From: Oscillospiraceae bacterium
GTDB lineage: Bacteria > Bacillota > Clostridia > Oscillospirales > Oscillospiraceae
Length of the DNA stretch: 44,097 nucleotides
Direction of reading: 5' to 3'
NCBI GenBank assembly: GCA_017502265.1
Contig: JAFVVI010000002.1
Span: forward strand, 1 to 44,097
Made by a program: the position numbers and the translations under genes. Positions 5,787 through 14,110 of the stretch are shown piece by piece (position 1 is the stretch's first letter; every line of letters begins with the position of its first letter). The notes beneath the pieces were generated by a model, which saw only the letters and a program-made list of their open reading frames with translations, made no database searches and had not been told where the DNA came from.

Positions 5787-7100
5787 ATGAAAAAGGTTCT
5801 ATCTATTATCCTTTTGCTCATAATGCTATTTTCCTTGATTGCTTGCGGCAATAAAACTCCGGAAATCTCAGAAAGTAATACCGAAACCAGCCAAAACACC
5901 ACACTGAACGAAACTACAGAAGGAGAGATTGCAGAATTTGTACCTCCGGAGAATTACGCAACAGTGTTATTGGTTACCATCAATCCGCAAATTCGTTTAT
6001 ATTTGGATGCAGATGGCAACGTGTTGGCTGTAGAGGCTGTCAACAAAGATGCTAAAAAGATCATGGAACAGCTTTCTGTAGAAGAGGTCCATTATACAGA
6101 AGCTATGGAGCAGATCGTATCCAAGGCAAACGAAAGCGACTTTATCAAAAGCACAACAGTCGTTCATATAGAAATTTCAGAAACGAAAGATAATCCTGTG
6201 GATAAGAATGAAGTCTTAAATGAAATATCTGAAGTCGTAAACCAGGTAGCACCTGAGCTAAAGCTGCAGGTAAAAGTGAAGGTTAAAGAACATCAGCCCT
6301 CTGAAGAAACGACCGCCACCATATCCCCCAGCACAGAAGAAACGACTGCGCCTGCCACAAAACCGACGACTCCACCTACAGAGGATCCCGCTCCAACACA
6401 ATGCTCTCACACATATAAGGATGCGACCTGCACTACTCCTAAAACCTGCAACGAGTGCGGTGCAACAGAGGGAAAGGCTAACGGACATAGTTGGAAAAAC
6501 GCTACCTGCACTGTGCCTAAGACCTGCTCCACCTGTGGTACTACCGAAGGCTCTGCTGCCGGTCATAACTGGAAGGACGCCACCTGCACTACCGCTAAGA
6601 TATGTTCTGTATGTAATATAACAGAAGGAAATCCTACAGAGCACAAGTATGATAATGGCAAATGTTCTTCTTGCGGAAAAGAAGATATGGTCAATCCGCA
6701 AGAACATTTTGAACCCACAAGCTATGTATCCATCAAAGTGGACGGCGACAAACTCACATTCATAGAGATCGAATGGGACGGAACCAGATATGGTTATTTA
6801 GAGTCGTGGTATTTCAAATTCGATGCTGAAAATCCCCCGCAGGGAGTTATCTTGAAAATCTTTGAATATGAAGGAGAAAAATACTATGCCATAGGTGGTG
6901 GCGGCCCTTCTATTTCATTTAAGCTTACTGATAAATATATTGAGTTTTATGATCCTGGAGACACTCTCTGCGCAAAATTCATATTACAACACGATGGGTC
7001 GCTTAGATTGCACACAGATTACCCAGACACAACAAAGTTGAGTTTCCCCCATCTATTTACCAAGGGGAGTCGTAATGATTTTCTTTTGAAAACACCTTAA
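5787..7100 (+). CDS. Lipoprotein with RsgI-like domain and Cys-rich repeats
   Basis: The ATG at 5787 follows AGAGGG and opens a lipoprotein signal peptide with lipobox LIAC (Cys20); the mature product is exported and lipid-anchored. Residues 57-165 (ATVLLVTINPQIRLYLDADG, then AVNKDAKKI) resemble the extracellular middle domain of RsgI-type anti-sigma factors, which has an NPxI strand and a VNxDA turn. A Thr/Pro/Glu linker (170-205) follows. Next come three to four repeats of the form HxWxxATCTxPKTCxxCGxTEG from Cys206 to about 300, then an unrecognised domain of about 130 residues. No anti-sigma N-terminus, transmembrane helix or partner sigma factor is present. The gene is clearly more AT-rich than its neighbours and lies in an apparent insertion, so transfer is likely. 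It may sense or bind something at the cell surface; its function is unknown. Confidence 0.8.
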   Translation: MKKVLSIILLLIMLFSLIACGNKTPEISESNTETSQNTTLNETTEGEIAEFVPPENYATVLLVTINPQIRLYLDADGNVLAVEAVNKDAKKIMEQLSVEEVHYTEAMEQIVSKANESDFIKSTTVVHIEISETKDNPVDKNEVLNEISEVVNQVAPELKLQVKVKVKEHQPSEETTATISPSTEETTAPATKPTTPPTEDPAPTQCSHTYKDATCTTPKTCNECGATEGKANGHSWKNATCTVPKTCSTCGTTEGSAAGHNWKDATCTTAKICSVCNITEGNPTEHKYDNGKCSSCGKEDMVNPQEHFEPTSYVSIKVDGDKLTFIEIEWDGTRYGYLESWYFKFDAENPPQGVILKIFEYEGEKYYAIGGGGPSISFKLTDKYIEFYDPGDTLCAKFILQHDGSLRLHTDYPDTTKLSFPHLFTKGSRNDFLLKTP

Positions 7101-7107
7101 TTATGAT

Positions 7108-7135
7108 ATCGGACACCATCATGGTGTCCGATTTT
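7108..7135 (+). terminator. Terminator of the RsgI-like lipoprotein gene
   Basis: ATCGGACACC and GGTGTCCGAT form a 10-bp stem with loop ATCAT, ending in TTTT. It starts 8 bases after the stop codon. Confidence 0.8.
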
Positions 7136-7149
7136 CAATCAATCACCTG

Positions 7150-7587
7150 TTAAAACAATGTGGTTATCCAATAGATCAGGCCGTAAATCACCGAAGCTGA
7201 CACACCGTAAACAATAACCGGGCCGGCGATGGTGAACATTTTAGCGCCGACACCGAGAATCATACCTTCGGTTTTGAATTCCACGGCGGGGGCGGCGATG
7301 GAATTGGCAAAGCCGGTGATAGGTACCAATGTGCCGGCGCCGGCGTGTTTGGCGATGTTGTCGTACAGGCTCAGGCCCGTCAGCAGCGCAGACAGAGAAA
7401 TCAGCGTAATGCAGGTGGCGGTGCTTGCGCCGGTTTTATCCAGACCAAGGGCTGTATAGCCGTTCATGCACAGCTGTCCGATGGTGCAGATCAGGCCGCC
7501 GATCAAAAAGGCCATGAGGCAGTCTTTGCCGATAGGCGATTTGGGCGACATATCTTTAATCAGTTTTCCGTATTCTTTTTCCGTCAT
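7150..7587 (-). CDS. spoVAC: Stage V sporulation protein AC
   Basis: This 145-residue membrane protein matches SpoVAC: MSPKSPIGKDCLMAFLIGG, then GGLICTIGQ, LSALLTGLSLYD, HAGAGTLVPITGFANS and EFKTEGMILGVG. Four to five hydrophobic segments are visible. In spore formers SpoVAC is part of the inner-membrane channel moving dipicolinic acid into the forespore and out at germination, normally with SpoVAD and SpoVAE. Neither partner is next to it here, so it is an orphan locus. The ATG at 7587 is set by GGAGGG seven bases upstream, and that site lies in the 3' arm of a perfect hairpin. The gene follows rnc on the same strand but would be expected to use a forespore sigma factor. Confidence 0.9.
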   Translation of the reverse strand: MTEKEYGKLIKDMSPKSPIGKDCLMAFLIGGLICTIGQLCMNGYTALGLDKTGASTATCITLISLSALLTGLSLYDNIAKHAGAGTLVPITGFANSIAAPAVEFKTEGMILGVGAKMFTIAGPVIVYGVSASVIYGLIYWITTLF

Positions 7588-7591
7588 AGAA

Positions 7592-7630
7592 AATCCCTCC
7601 TGTGGTATTTTTTCCGCCACAGGAGGGATT
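7592..7630 (-). promoter_or_regulatory. Perfect 14-bp hairpin that hides the spoVAC ribosome binding site
   Basis: On the minus strand AATCCCTCCTGTGG and CCACAGGAGGGATT form a perfect 14-bp stem around an 11-base loop. The 3' arm contains the AGGAGGGA used by spoVAC, whose ATG is four bases past the stem. Followed by TTTTC, it could also end transcription after rnc, whose stop codon is about 10 bases upstream. Either role would keep spoVAC off during read-through from the housekeeping operon. Confidence 0.75.
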
Positions 7631-7639
7631 ATGCATTTT

Positions 7640-8326
7640 TTAAATTTCGCCGGGGAACAACGATGCAATGGCTGCCCGGGCAGCATCCTGCTCGGCCCGC
7701 TTTTTGCTGGAGCCGATGCCGCTGCCTACCACTTGACCGTTGAGGGTCACCTCCACGGCAAACTGTTTATCGTGGTCCGGGCCGGACTCGCCGGTGAGCC
7801 GATAGCTGATGAGCTGATTTTTCTTCTTTTGGACCAGCTCCTGCAGGGTGGTCTTATAGTCCTTGTTCTTCAGCTGGCTGGCCGGTACATTACACAGGAC
7901 AAAGTCCCGGATAAACCGCTCCGCCGCGGCCATACCGCCGTCGAGAAAACAGGCGGCGATCACCGATTCCACCGCGTCCGCAAGAATGGACGGACGGCTT
8001 CTTCCGCCGCTTTGCTCCTCGCCGTTGCCCAGCTGCAGATAGCTGCCAAGCTGCAGTTTTTCTGCAATAGCCGCAAGACTGGTCTCGCAAACCATATCCG
8101 CCCGCATCCGGGTCAGCTCGCCCTCGGGCCGGTCCGGAAAATTGCGGTACAAGTGCTCGGCCACCACCATACCCAAAACGGAATCCCCCAAGAACTCCAG
8201 CCGCTCATTGCTTTTCAGGCTGTCGTGCCAACACTCGTTGGCATAGGAGGAGTGGGTCAGCGCGTTTTGCAAAAGGGTGATATTTTTGAATTGGTAGCCG
8301 ATGGCCGATTCCAAGTCCTTAATCAT
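7640..8326 (-). CDS. rnc: Ribonuclease III
   Basis: RNase III (228 residues) cuts double-stranded RNA in rRNA and mRNA processing. The signature ERLEFLGDSVLG starts near residue 41. The second catalytic acidic cluster (SILADAVESVIAACFLDGG) follows, and a C-terminal double-stranded RNA-binding domain holds DYKTTLQELVQ and the GSSKKRAEQDAARAAI helix. The ATG at 8326 has GGAGGG eight bases upstream and overlaps the plsX stop by eight bases. It is the last gene of the long trkH-to-rnc run. The acyl carrier protein gene acpP, often found between plsX and rnc, is absent. Confidence 0.96.
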   Translation of the reverse strand: MIKDLESAIGYQFKNITLLQNALTHSSYANECWHDSLKSNERLEFLGDSVLGMVVAEHLYRNFPDRPEGELTRMRADMVCETSLAAIAEKLQLGSYLQLGNGEEQSGGRSRPSILADAVESVIAACFLDGGMAAAERFIRDFVLCNVPASQLKNKDYKTTLQELVQKKKNQLISYRLTGESGPDHDKQFAVEVTLNGQVVGSGIGSSKKRAEQDAARAAIASLFPGEI

Positions 8327-9350
8327 TCTGCGCACCCTCCAGCGCCTGCAGGCTCTGCTCCAGCTCGGCGGAGAAATCGGCATTGGCCGCTTCCATGGCC
8401 TGCTTTACCGCGTTGCGGAAGGCAAGGGCATCGGAAGATCCGTGGGCCTTGATAACCGGCTTGCGGATACCCAAAAACTGGGTGCCGCCAATGGTACGGT
8501 AATCCAGCATACCCATGACCTCGTCCACGCCTTTTTTGCAGAACAGGTAGCCGATCTTAGACAAGAAGCTCCGCTTAAAGATCTTATGCTTCATTAGGCT
8601 GCCCATAAACATAGCCGTGCCTTCGATGGATTTGAGCAGCACATTGCCGGCAAAGCCATCGCACACCACCACATCCACCGCACCCAAGGGGACATCCCGG
8701 GCCTCAGTATTGCCAACAAAGTTGATAAGGCCCTTTTCGCTTGCCTGCTGTAAAAGGGCATAGGCCTCCTTCTGCAGGGGCGTTCCCTTGGTATCCTCCG
8801 CGCCGATGTTCAGAAGGCCCACCTTGGGGTTTTCCACCCCTAAGTACTTTTTGGCGTACAGCGAGCCTACCACACCGAACTGCAGCAGAAATTCCGGGGT
8901 GCACTCGGCATTGGCGCCGCAGTCTAAGATAACCGTCTTACCGCCGGCCTTATTGGGCATCACGGGGCCCATAGCCGCCCGGCGGATGCCCTTGACCCGC
9001 TTGACGATCAAGGTTGCGCCGCTGAGCAGCGCGCCGGTGGAGCCGGCAGAGATAACCGCATCGCCCTCGCCGTCGGCGAGCATCTTCAGGCCCACCATCA
9101 TAGACGAATCCTTATGCTTCCGCACCGCTGCGGTGGGGTCATCGTGGACATCCACCACACCGTCTGCGTGGACGATCTCCACGCCCTCCGGCAGGGTATC
9201 GATCCCCTGCTGATTCATCGCCTGCAGGATCTGTTCTCCCTTGCCTACCAAAATGATCTGCGCGCCAAAGTCTTTTGCTGCCTGCAATGCACCCATAACC
9301 GGTGCCATAGGGGCATTGTCACCGCCCATTGCATCCAAAATGATCTTCAT
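8319..9350 (-). CDS. plsX: Phosphate acyltransferase PlsX
   Basis: PlsX (343 residues) makes acyl-phosphate from acyl-ACP for phosphatidic acid synthesis at the membrane. The N-terminal MKIILDAMGGDNAP, the DDPTAAVRKHKDSSM segment and GLLNIGAEDTKG are characteristic. The length is normal for the family. The ATG follows the trmFO stop by two bases, with GAGGAAGG as ribosome binding site inside the end of trmFO. It overlaps rnc at its 3' end, so the genes are co-transcribed. fabD/fabG/acpP, the usual companions, are not in view. Confidence 0.96.
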   Translation of the reverse strand: MKIILDAMGGDNAPMAPVMGALQAAKDFGAQIILVGKGEQILQAMNQQGIDTLPEGVEIVHADGVVDVHDDPTAAVRKHKDSSMMVGLKMLADGEGDAVISAGSTGALLSGATLIVKRVKGIRRAAMGPVMPNKAGGKTVILDCGANAECTPEFLLQFGVVGSLYAKKYLGVENPKVGLLNIGAEDTKGTPLQKEAYALLQQASEKGLINFVGNTEARDVPLGAVDVVVCDGFAGNVLLKSIEGTAMFMGSLMKHKIFKRSFLSKIGYLFCKKGVDEVMGMLDYRTIGGTQFLGIRKPVIKAHGSSDALAFRNAVKQAMEAANADFSAELEQSLQALEGAQND

Positions 9351-9352
9351 TG

Positions 9353-10663
9353 TTACACCTTCCTCATCTGCTCTACTAAGGTATCAATGATGGCCAAGGA
9401 CCGATTGGCAATGGCCAAGTTCTTCTCTGCTTTCTTGCGGATCCGCTGCTCCAGCGGGGCAATAATACTGAAATTCACATTCATAGGCTGGAAGTTCTCA
9501 ATCCGTTCATCGCTGATGTACAGACCCAGGGCGCCGATGGCTGTTTCCTTGGGAAAATCGGGAATTTCTGTTCCCAGCACCTTGGCAGCCATAGCAACGC
9601 TTGCCAGGTAGCCGGAGGCGGCGCTCTCCACATAGCCCTCCACGCCGGTCATCTGGCCGGCAAAGGCCACCAATGGGTTGCGCCGGTCGGCGTAGTACTT
9701 ATCCAGCAGCTTGGGGCTTTGCAGGAAGGTGTTCTGATGCATCACACCGTAGCGGACGAATTCCGCATTCCGAAGGGCCGGGATCATGGAAAACACCCGC
9801 TTCTGCTCGCCGAATTTCAGATGAGTCTGGAAACCCACCAGGTTGAATACGCTCTTGGCGGCATTGTCCTGCCGCAGCTGGACCACCGCATAAGGCTCTT
9901 TGCCGGTTTTGGGGTCCACAAGACCCACAGGCTTCAGCGGGCCATACCGCAGGGTATCGATGCCCCTGCGGGCCATAACCTCCACAGGCATACAGCCCTC
10001 AAACACCCGCTTGTCCTCAAAGCCGTGGACCTCCGCCTCCTCGGCGGCGATCAGCTCCGCCACAAAGGCTTCGTACTGCTCCTTATTCATGGCGCAGTTT
10101 ACATAATCCGGTGTTCCCCGGTCATACCGGCTCTGCCACCAGCCCTCGTTCATATCGATGGAGTCCGCCGTCACCAAGGGGGCGGCCGCATCAAAAAAGT
10201 GTAGGTAATCGCTACCAAAGTATTCGCCGATGGACTTGGACAGGGTGTCAGAGGTCAACGGGCCGGTGGCCACGATCACAGGGCCTTCCGGCACCTGGGT
10301 CACTTCCCCTTCGATCACTGTGATATTGGGGTGATTCCGGATCTTTTCCGTTACCAAATCGGAAAACCCCTGTCTGTCCACCGCCAAACAACCGCCTGCC
10401 TCCACACGGGTGGCATCGGCGCAGGTGATGATCAGGCTACCCAAACGGCGCAGCTCCTCTTTGAGCAAGCCAACGGCATTTTCAATTTTATCCCCGCGCA
10501 GAGAGTTGGAACAGACCAGCTCCGCAAAGGTATCTGTGTGGTGGGCCGGGGATTTTTTGTGAGGCTTCATCTCGTAAAGCTCCACGGAAATGCCCCGCTG
10601 GGCCAGCTGCCAGGCCGCTTCCGTGCCGGCAAGGCCCGCGCCGATGACTTTCACAACTGCCAT
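9353..10663 (-). CDS. trmFO: tRNA (uracil-54-C5)-methyltransferase, folate- and FAD-dependent
   Basis: TrmFO (436 residues) makes ribothymidine at tRNA position 54 using methylene-THF and FAD. An FAD-binding GxGxxG (VIGAGLAGTEAA) is at the N-terminus, and SNSLRGDKIENAVGLLKEE and AGQMTGVEGYVESAASG are family landmarks. The ATG at 10663 overlaps the topA stop by one base (TGATG) and has AGGAG eight bases upstream; a GTG one codon earlier is less likely. The order topA-trmFO is conserved in many Firmicutes. Confidence 0.96.
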   Translation of the reverse strand: MAVVKVIGAGLAGTEAAWQLAQRGISVELYEMKPHKKSPAHHTDTFAELVCSNSLRGDKIENAVGLLKEELRRLGSLIITCADATRVEAGGCLAVDRQGFSDLVTEKIRNHPNITVIEGEVTQVPEGPVIVATGPLTSDTLSKSIGEYFGSDYLHFFDAAAPLVTADSIDMNEGWWQSRYDRGTPDYVNCAMNKEQYEAFVAELIAAEEAEVHGFEDKRVFEGCMPVEVMARRGIDTLRYGPLKPVGLVDPKTGKEPYAVVQLRQDNAAKSVFNLVGFQTHLKFGEQKRVFSMIPALRNAEFVRYGVMHQNTFLQSPKLLDKYYADRRNPLVAFAGQMTGVEGYVESAASGYLASVAMAAKVLGTEIPDFPKETAIGALGLYISDERIENFQPMNVNFSIIAPLEQRIRKKAEKNLAIANRSLAIIDTLVEQMRKV

Positions 10664-12864
10664 CACTTGGTCTCCTTCGATTTTGCGGATTTCTTGGCTG
10701 TGGATTTCTTTGCCGCCGCCTTCTTGGCAGGCTTCTCCTCAGCGGTTTCCTCCGCTTCTTTCTTTTTATAATAGCCCCGCTTATCCTCCGGCAGGAAGTT
10801 TTCGCAGGCTTCGTTGATGCAGAAGGACTTCATTCTGCCCCGGCCGGATTTTTTGAACATGGTCTGGCCGCACTTGGGACAATCGGTGGCTGTGGGCACA
10901 TCCCAGGTCATAAAGCCGCACTCTGCGCCCCGTTCGCAGCCATAATAGGCGTAGCCACGCTTGGACTTGCGCTTTAAGATGGTACTGCCGCACTTGGGGC
11001 AGCGGCCGGGCATTTTTTCCACGATAGGTTTGGTGTTCTTACACTCCGGGAAACCGGGGCAGGCAAGGAATTTGCCAAACCGGCCGGCCTTGACCACCAT
11101 ATTTCTGCCGCAGACCTCACAGATCTCCTCGGTTACTTCATCAGGCACTTTCAGCCGGGTGCCGGCCAAGGCCTCCTCTGCGTCCACAAGCTCCTGATGG
11201 AAGCCTTTATAGAAATCAGCCAGCAGGGCCTTCCAATTCTGATTGCCGGCTTCCACCTCGTCCAGACGGGTCTCCATATTGGCGGTGAATTCCACATCGA
11301 TAATGTCGTTAAACCGCTCCAGCATCAATCCGGTAACCACCTCGCCCAAAGCCGTGGGCTGCAGGCGCTTATCTACCTTGGTCACATACTCCCGGTCCTG
11401 AATGGTGGAGACGATGGTGGCATAGGTGGAGGGACGGCCGATACCCTTTTCCTCCATTGCCTTGACGAGGCTTGCCTCGTTATAGCGGACAGGGGGCTGG
11501 GTAAAGTGCTGCTCGGGTTTGATTTCAGAGGCAATTGCCTTATCGCCCTCCTGCAGGTCCGGCAGGGGGGTGCCTGTGGCCTCAGCCTCATCGTCCCGGC
11601 CCTCTTCATAGACAGCCAAAAAGCCCGGGAACTTGACACTCTGGTGGGTGCTGCGGAAGGTATGGCCGGCGCACCGGGTATCGATGGCCACGGTATCATA
11701 GACCGCATTTGCCATCTGAGAAGCCAGGAAACGGCTCCAGATCAGCTTATAAAGCCGGTACTGTTCCTTGGTCAGGCTGCTCTGGATCTTCTCGGGATCC
11801 AGCTCCACATGAGTGGGGCGGATCGCCTCGTGGGCATCCTGGGCGCCGGACTTGGTCTTAAATACATGGAACGAGCCGTAATGATAGTTCTTACCGTAGC
11901 GGGTGGTGATAAAGCTTTTGGCTGCCGCCATCGCTTCATCAGACAGGCGCAGGGAGTCTGTACGCATATAGGTGATCAGACCCAGAGTGCCCTCCCCTGT
12001 CACATCCACGCCTTCATAGAGCTGTTGGGCTACAGCCATGGTGCGCTTGGGGGTCATATTCAGCTTGCGGGCAGCCTCCTGCTGCAAAGTAGAGGTTGTA
12101 AAGGGAGGGGCGGCAGAGCGCTTTTTATCTGCCCGCTTGACGCTGGTGACAGCAAATTCGCCGCCGGTAATATCCCGGATGATGGCCTGCACCTGCGCCT
12201 CGTTCTCCAGCTCCCGCTTCTTCTCGTCGCCATAATAATGGGCAGTAAAACAGCCGGGCTTTTCGGTGAGATTCAGCTTTACATCCAGCGACCAGTACTC
12301 CTGGGGAACAAAGGCGCGGATCTCATTTTCCCGGTCCACCACCAATCGGGTAACTACAGACTGGACACGACCGGCAGACAGACCTCTGCGGATCTTCTTC
12401 CACAGCAGAGGCGACAGCTCATAGCCCACGATCCGGTCCAGTACACGGCGGGCCTGCTGGGCATCCACCAAATGGGCATCGATGGTCCGGGGATTGGCAA
12501 TGGCCTCCTTGACCACCTTTTCGGTGATGGCATTGAAGGGGGCCCGCAGGGTCTTGGACGCCGGCAGCTCCAGCAGTTCCTGCAGGTGCCAGGCAATGGC
12601 CTCGCCCTCACGGTCAGGGTCCGTTGCCAGATACACGGTATCGGCCTTCTTGGCGGCCTTTTTCAGCTCATCGATCAGTTCCGCCCGGTCCGGCAGGGGG
12701 ATATACTCCGGCTCAAAGTTGCCGGCAATATCCACGCCCATGGTGCTTTTGGGCAGGTCGCGCAAATGGCCCATACTGGCCTTTACCACATACTCCGGGC
12801 CAAGAAATTTACCTATCGTTTTCGCCTTATGGGGCGACTCCACAATGACAAGATTGGAGCGCAT
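10663..12864 (-). CDS. topA: DNA topoisomerase I
   Basis: Type IA topoisomerase of 733 residues that relaxes negative supercoils. The TOPRIM domain is at the N-terminus (VIVESPHKAKTI and the acidic ATDPDREGEAIAWHL). The active-site tyrosine is Tyr299 in YMRTDS. Three zinc-finger modules with CxxC pairs follow (CEVCGRNM, CPKCGSTI, CPKCGQTM), and the tail is a Lys/Ala-rich stretch. The ATG at 12864 is preferred because GGAGG precedes it by five bases; the in-frame ATG four codons earlier overlaps that site. It lies 18 bases downstream of dprA and one base overlaps trmFO. Confidence 0.96.
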   Translation of the reverse strand: MRSNLVIVESPHKAKTIGKFLGPEYVVKASMGHLRDLPKSTMGVDIAGNFEPEYIPLPDRAELIDELKKAAKKADTVYLATDPDREGEAIAWHLQELLELPASKTLRAPFNAITEKVVKEAIANPRTIDAHLVDAQQARRVLDRIVGYELSPLLWKKIRRGLSAGRVQSVVTRLVVDRENEIRAFVPQEYWSLDVKLNLTEKPGCFTAHYYGDEKKRELENEAQVQAIIRDITGGEFAVTSVKRADKKRSAAPPFTTSTLQQEAARKLNMTPKRTMAVAQQLYEGVDVTGEGTLGLITYMRTDSLRLSDEAMAAAKSFITTRYGKNYHYGSFHVFKTKSGAQDAHEAIRPTHVELDPEKIQSSLTKEQYRLYKLIWSRFLASQMANAVYDTVAIDTRCAGHTFRSTHQSVKFPGFLAVYEEGRDDEAEATGTPLPDLQEGDKAIASEIKPEQHFTQPPVRYNEASLVKAMEEKGIGRPSTYATIVSTIQDREYVTKVDKRLQPTALGEVVTGLMLERFNDIIDVEFTANMETRLDEVEAGNQNWKALLADFYKGFHQELVDAEEALAGTRLKVPDEVTEEICEVCGRNMVVKAGRFGKFLACPGFPECKNTKPIVEKMPGRCPKCGSTILKRKSKRGYAYYGCERGAECGFMTWDVPTATDCPKCGQTMFKKSGRGRMKSFCINEACENFLPEDKRGYYKKKEAEETAEEKPAKKAAAKKSTAKKSAKSKETK

Positions 12865-12882
12865 ACTTTCCTCCATACATTA

Positions 12883-14094
12883 TTATTTCAGACTCACCCG
12901 GCCGCCGGGGTGCTTTTGCACAAGGCCTTTCACCGCCAGCATCGTCAGCGCCGACAGCACCTTTCCCGACGGCAGTGAAAGCTTTGCCAGCAGTTCTGCA
13001 GGCTCTTGGGGCGTATCGGTCAGCAGGGCTATCACCGCCTGCTCGTCCGCGTTCAGGGTAATCTGCTTATTTTCTAACACACTATAAGTGGAAACCGGCC
13101 CGTTGTCAATGGAATTTTTTCGGGCGGTTGTCCCATTTTCCGATTTTGGGGTAGGCATAGACACAGTTTCAGCCACCCTTGCTTCCGGTTCCCGCTGGGC
13201 ATAAAGTGGCTCTGCCTTATGCTTTTTCAGCTTGCCGGAGTACAGGAATTCATAGCACTCCAGCACATCCCAGCCGGAAAATACCGGGGTCGCGCCCTCC
13301 TGCAGCAGAAGGTTACTGCCGGCGCAGGAAGCATTGTCAATATTCCCGGGAACTACAAACACATCTCTTCCCTGCTCCATGGCATACCGGGCGGTAATCA
13401 GCGCGCCGCTTCTTTGGGGCGCTTCCACCACCAGCACACCGCTACTGATACCGCTGATAATGCGGTTTCGGGCAGGAAAATTCCAGGGCAACGGCTCTGC
13501 GCCGGGCGGGTATTCCGAGAGCAGGCAGCCGTTTTCTGTCACGGCCGCAAAGAGATTTTTATTACTGCGGGGATAGACGATATCCACACCGCCACCCAAC
13601 ACGCCCACCACAGGACCGCCTGCATCCAGGCTGCCCTGCATGGCAGCGGTATCCGCACCGGCTGCGCCGCCGGATATGACACATCCACCGGAACGGGTAA
13701 TCTGCCCGGCTAAACGGCGGGCCACCTGCAGGCCGTATAGGGAAGCCTTCCGGGTACCAACAGCGCCGATGAAGGGGACGCCGTCCCAATCCGGCAAAAT
13801 GCCTTTATAATACAGAACGAGGGGCGCATCGTGGGTATTGCGAAGCCGGGCTGGGTAAGCGCTGTCCGCCACAGGCAGAATGCCGATACCCTTTGCCTTG
13901 CAATCTCGCAGGATTTTCTCCGCCGTCTGCAGGGATTTATCCTGCAAAGCCACTTTGGCTTTGCAGGAAATATCCCAACGGTCTATCTGGGAATGGTACA
14001 GGGTCTCCGGGTCCCCGGCCTGCGCCAAAAGCCTATGCTTTTGCTGCAGGGATATGTTCTTCAGTTCTGCAAACCAGAGCCAATATAAAAGCAT
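12883..14094 (-). CDS. dprA: DNA processing protein DprA/Smf
   Basis: DprA (403 residues) loads RecA on incoming single-stranded DNA during transformation; many non-competent Firmicutes keep it. The Rossmann-like core carries GTRKASLYG, SGGAAGADTAAMQG, GVLGGGVDIVYPRSN and RNRIISGISSGVLVVEA. A winged-helix domain (DEQAVIALLTDTPQEPAELL) ends the protein, with a poorly conserved linker of about 60 residues before it. The ATG at 14094 follows AAGGTG. Neighbours topA and trmFO match the usual Firmicute context. Confidence 0.94.
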   Translation of the reverse strand: MLLYWLWFAELKNISLQQKHRLLAQAGDPETLYHSQIDRWDISCKAKVALQDKSLQTAEKILRDCKAKGIGILPVADSAYPARLRNTHDAPLVLYYKGILPDWDGVPFIGAVGTRKASLYGLQVARRLAGQITRSGGCVISGGAAGADTAAMQGSLDAGGPVVGVLGGGVDIVYPRSNKNLFAAVTENGCLLSEYPPGAEPLPWNFPARNRIISGISSGVLVVEAPQRSGALITARYAMEQGRDVFVVPGNIDNASCAGSNLLLQEGATPVFSGWDVLECYEFLYSGKLKKHKAEPLYAQREPEARVAETVSMPTPKSENGTTARKNSIDNGPVSTYSVLENKQITLNADEQAVIALLTDTPQEPAELLAKLSLPSGKVLSALTMLAVKGLVQKHPGGRVSLK

Positions 14095-14110
14095 TCTTTC
14101 ACCTTTATCT

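Noticed and set aside
6402-6700. Short tandem repeats as a possible CRISPR or DNA repeat array
   Set aside because: They are in-frame protein repeats with diverged codons, not identical DNA repeats with spacers.
6258-6707. 149-codon minus-strand frame over the Cys-rich repeats
   Set aside because: Arises from the repetitive codons of the lipoprotein repeats; no start signal.
11197-12978. 593-codon plus-strand frame over topA
   Set aside because: Despite its length it is antisense to the well-conserved topA, has no ribosome binding site and has a composition typical of a shadow frame.
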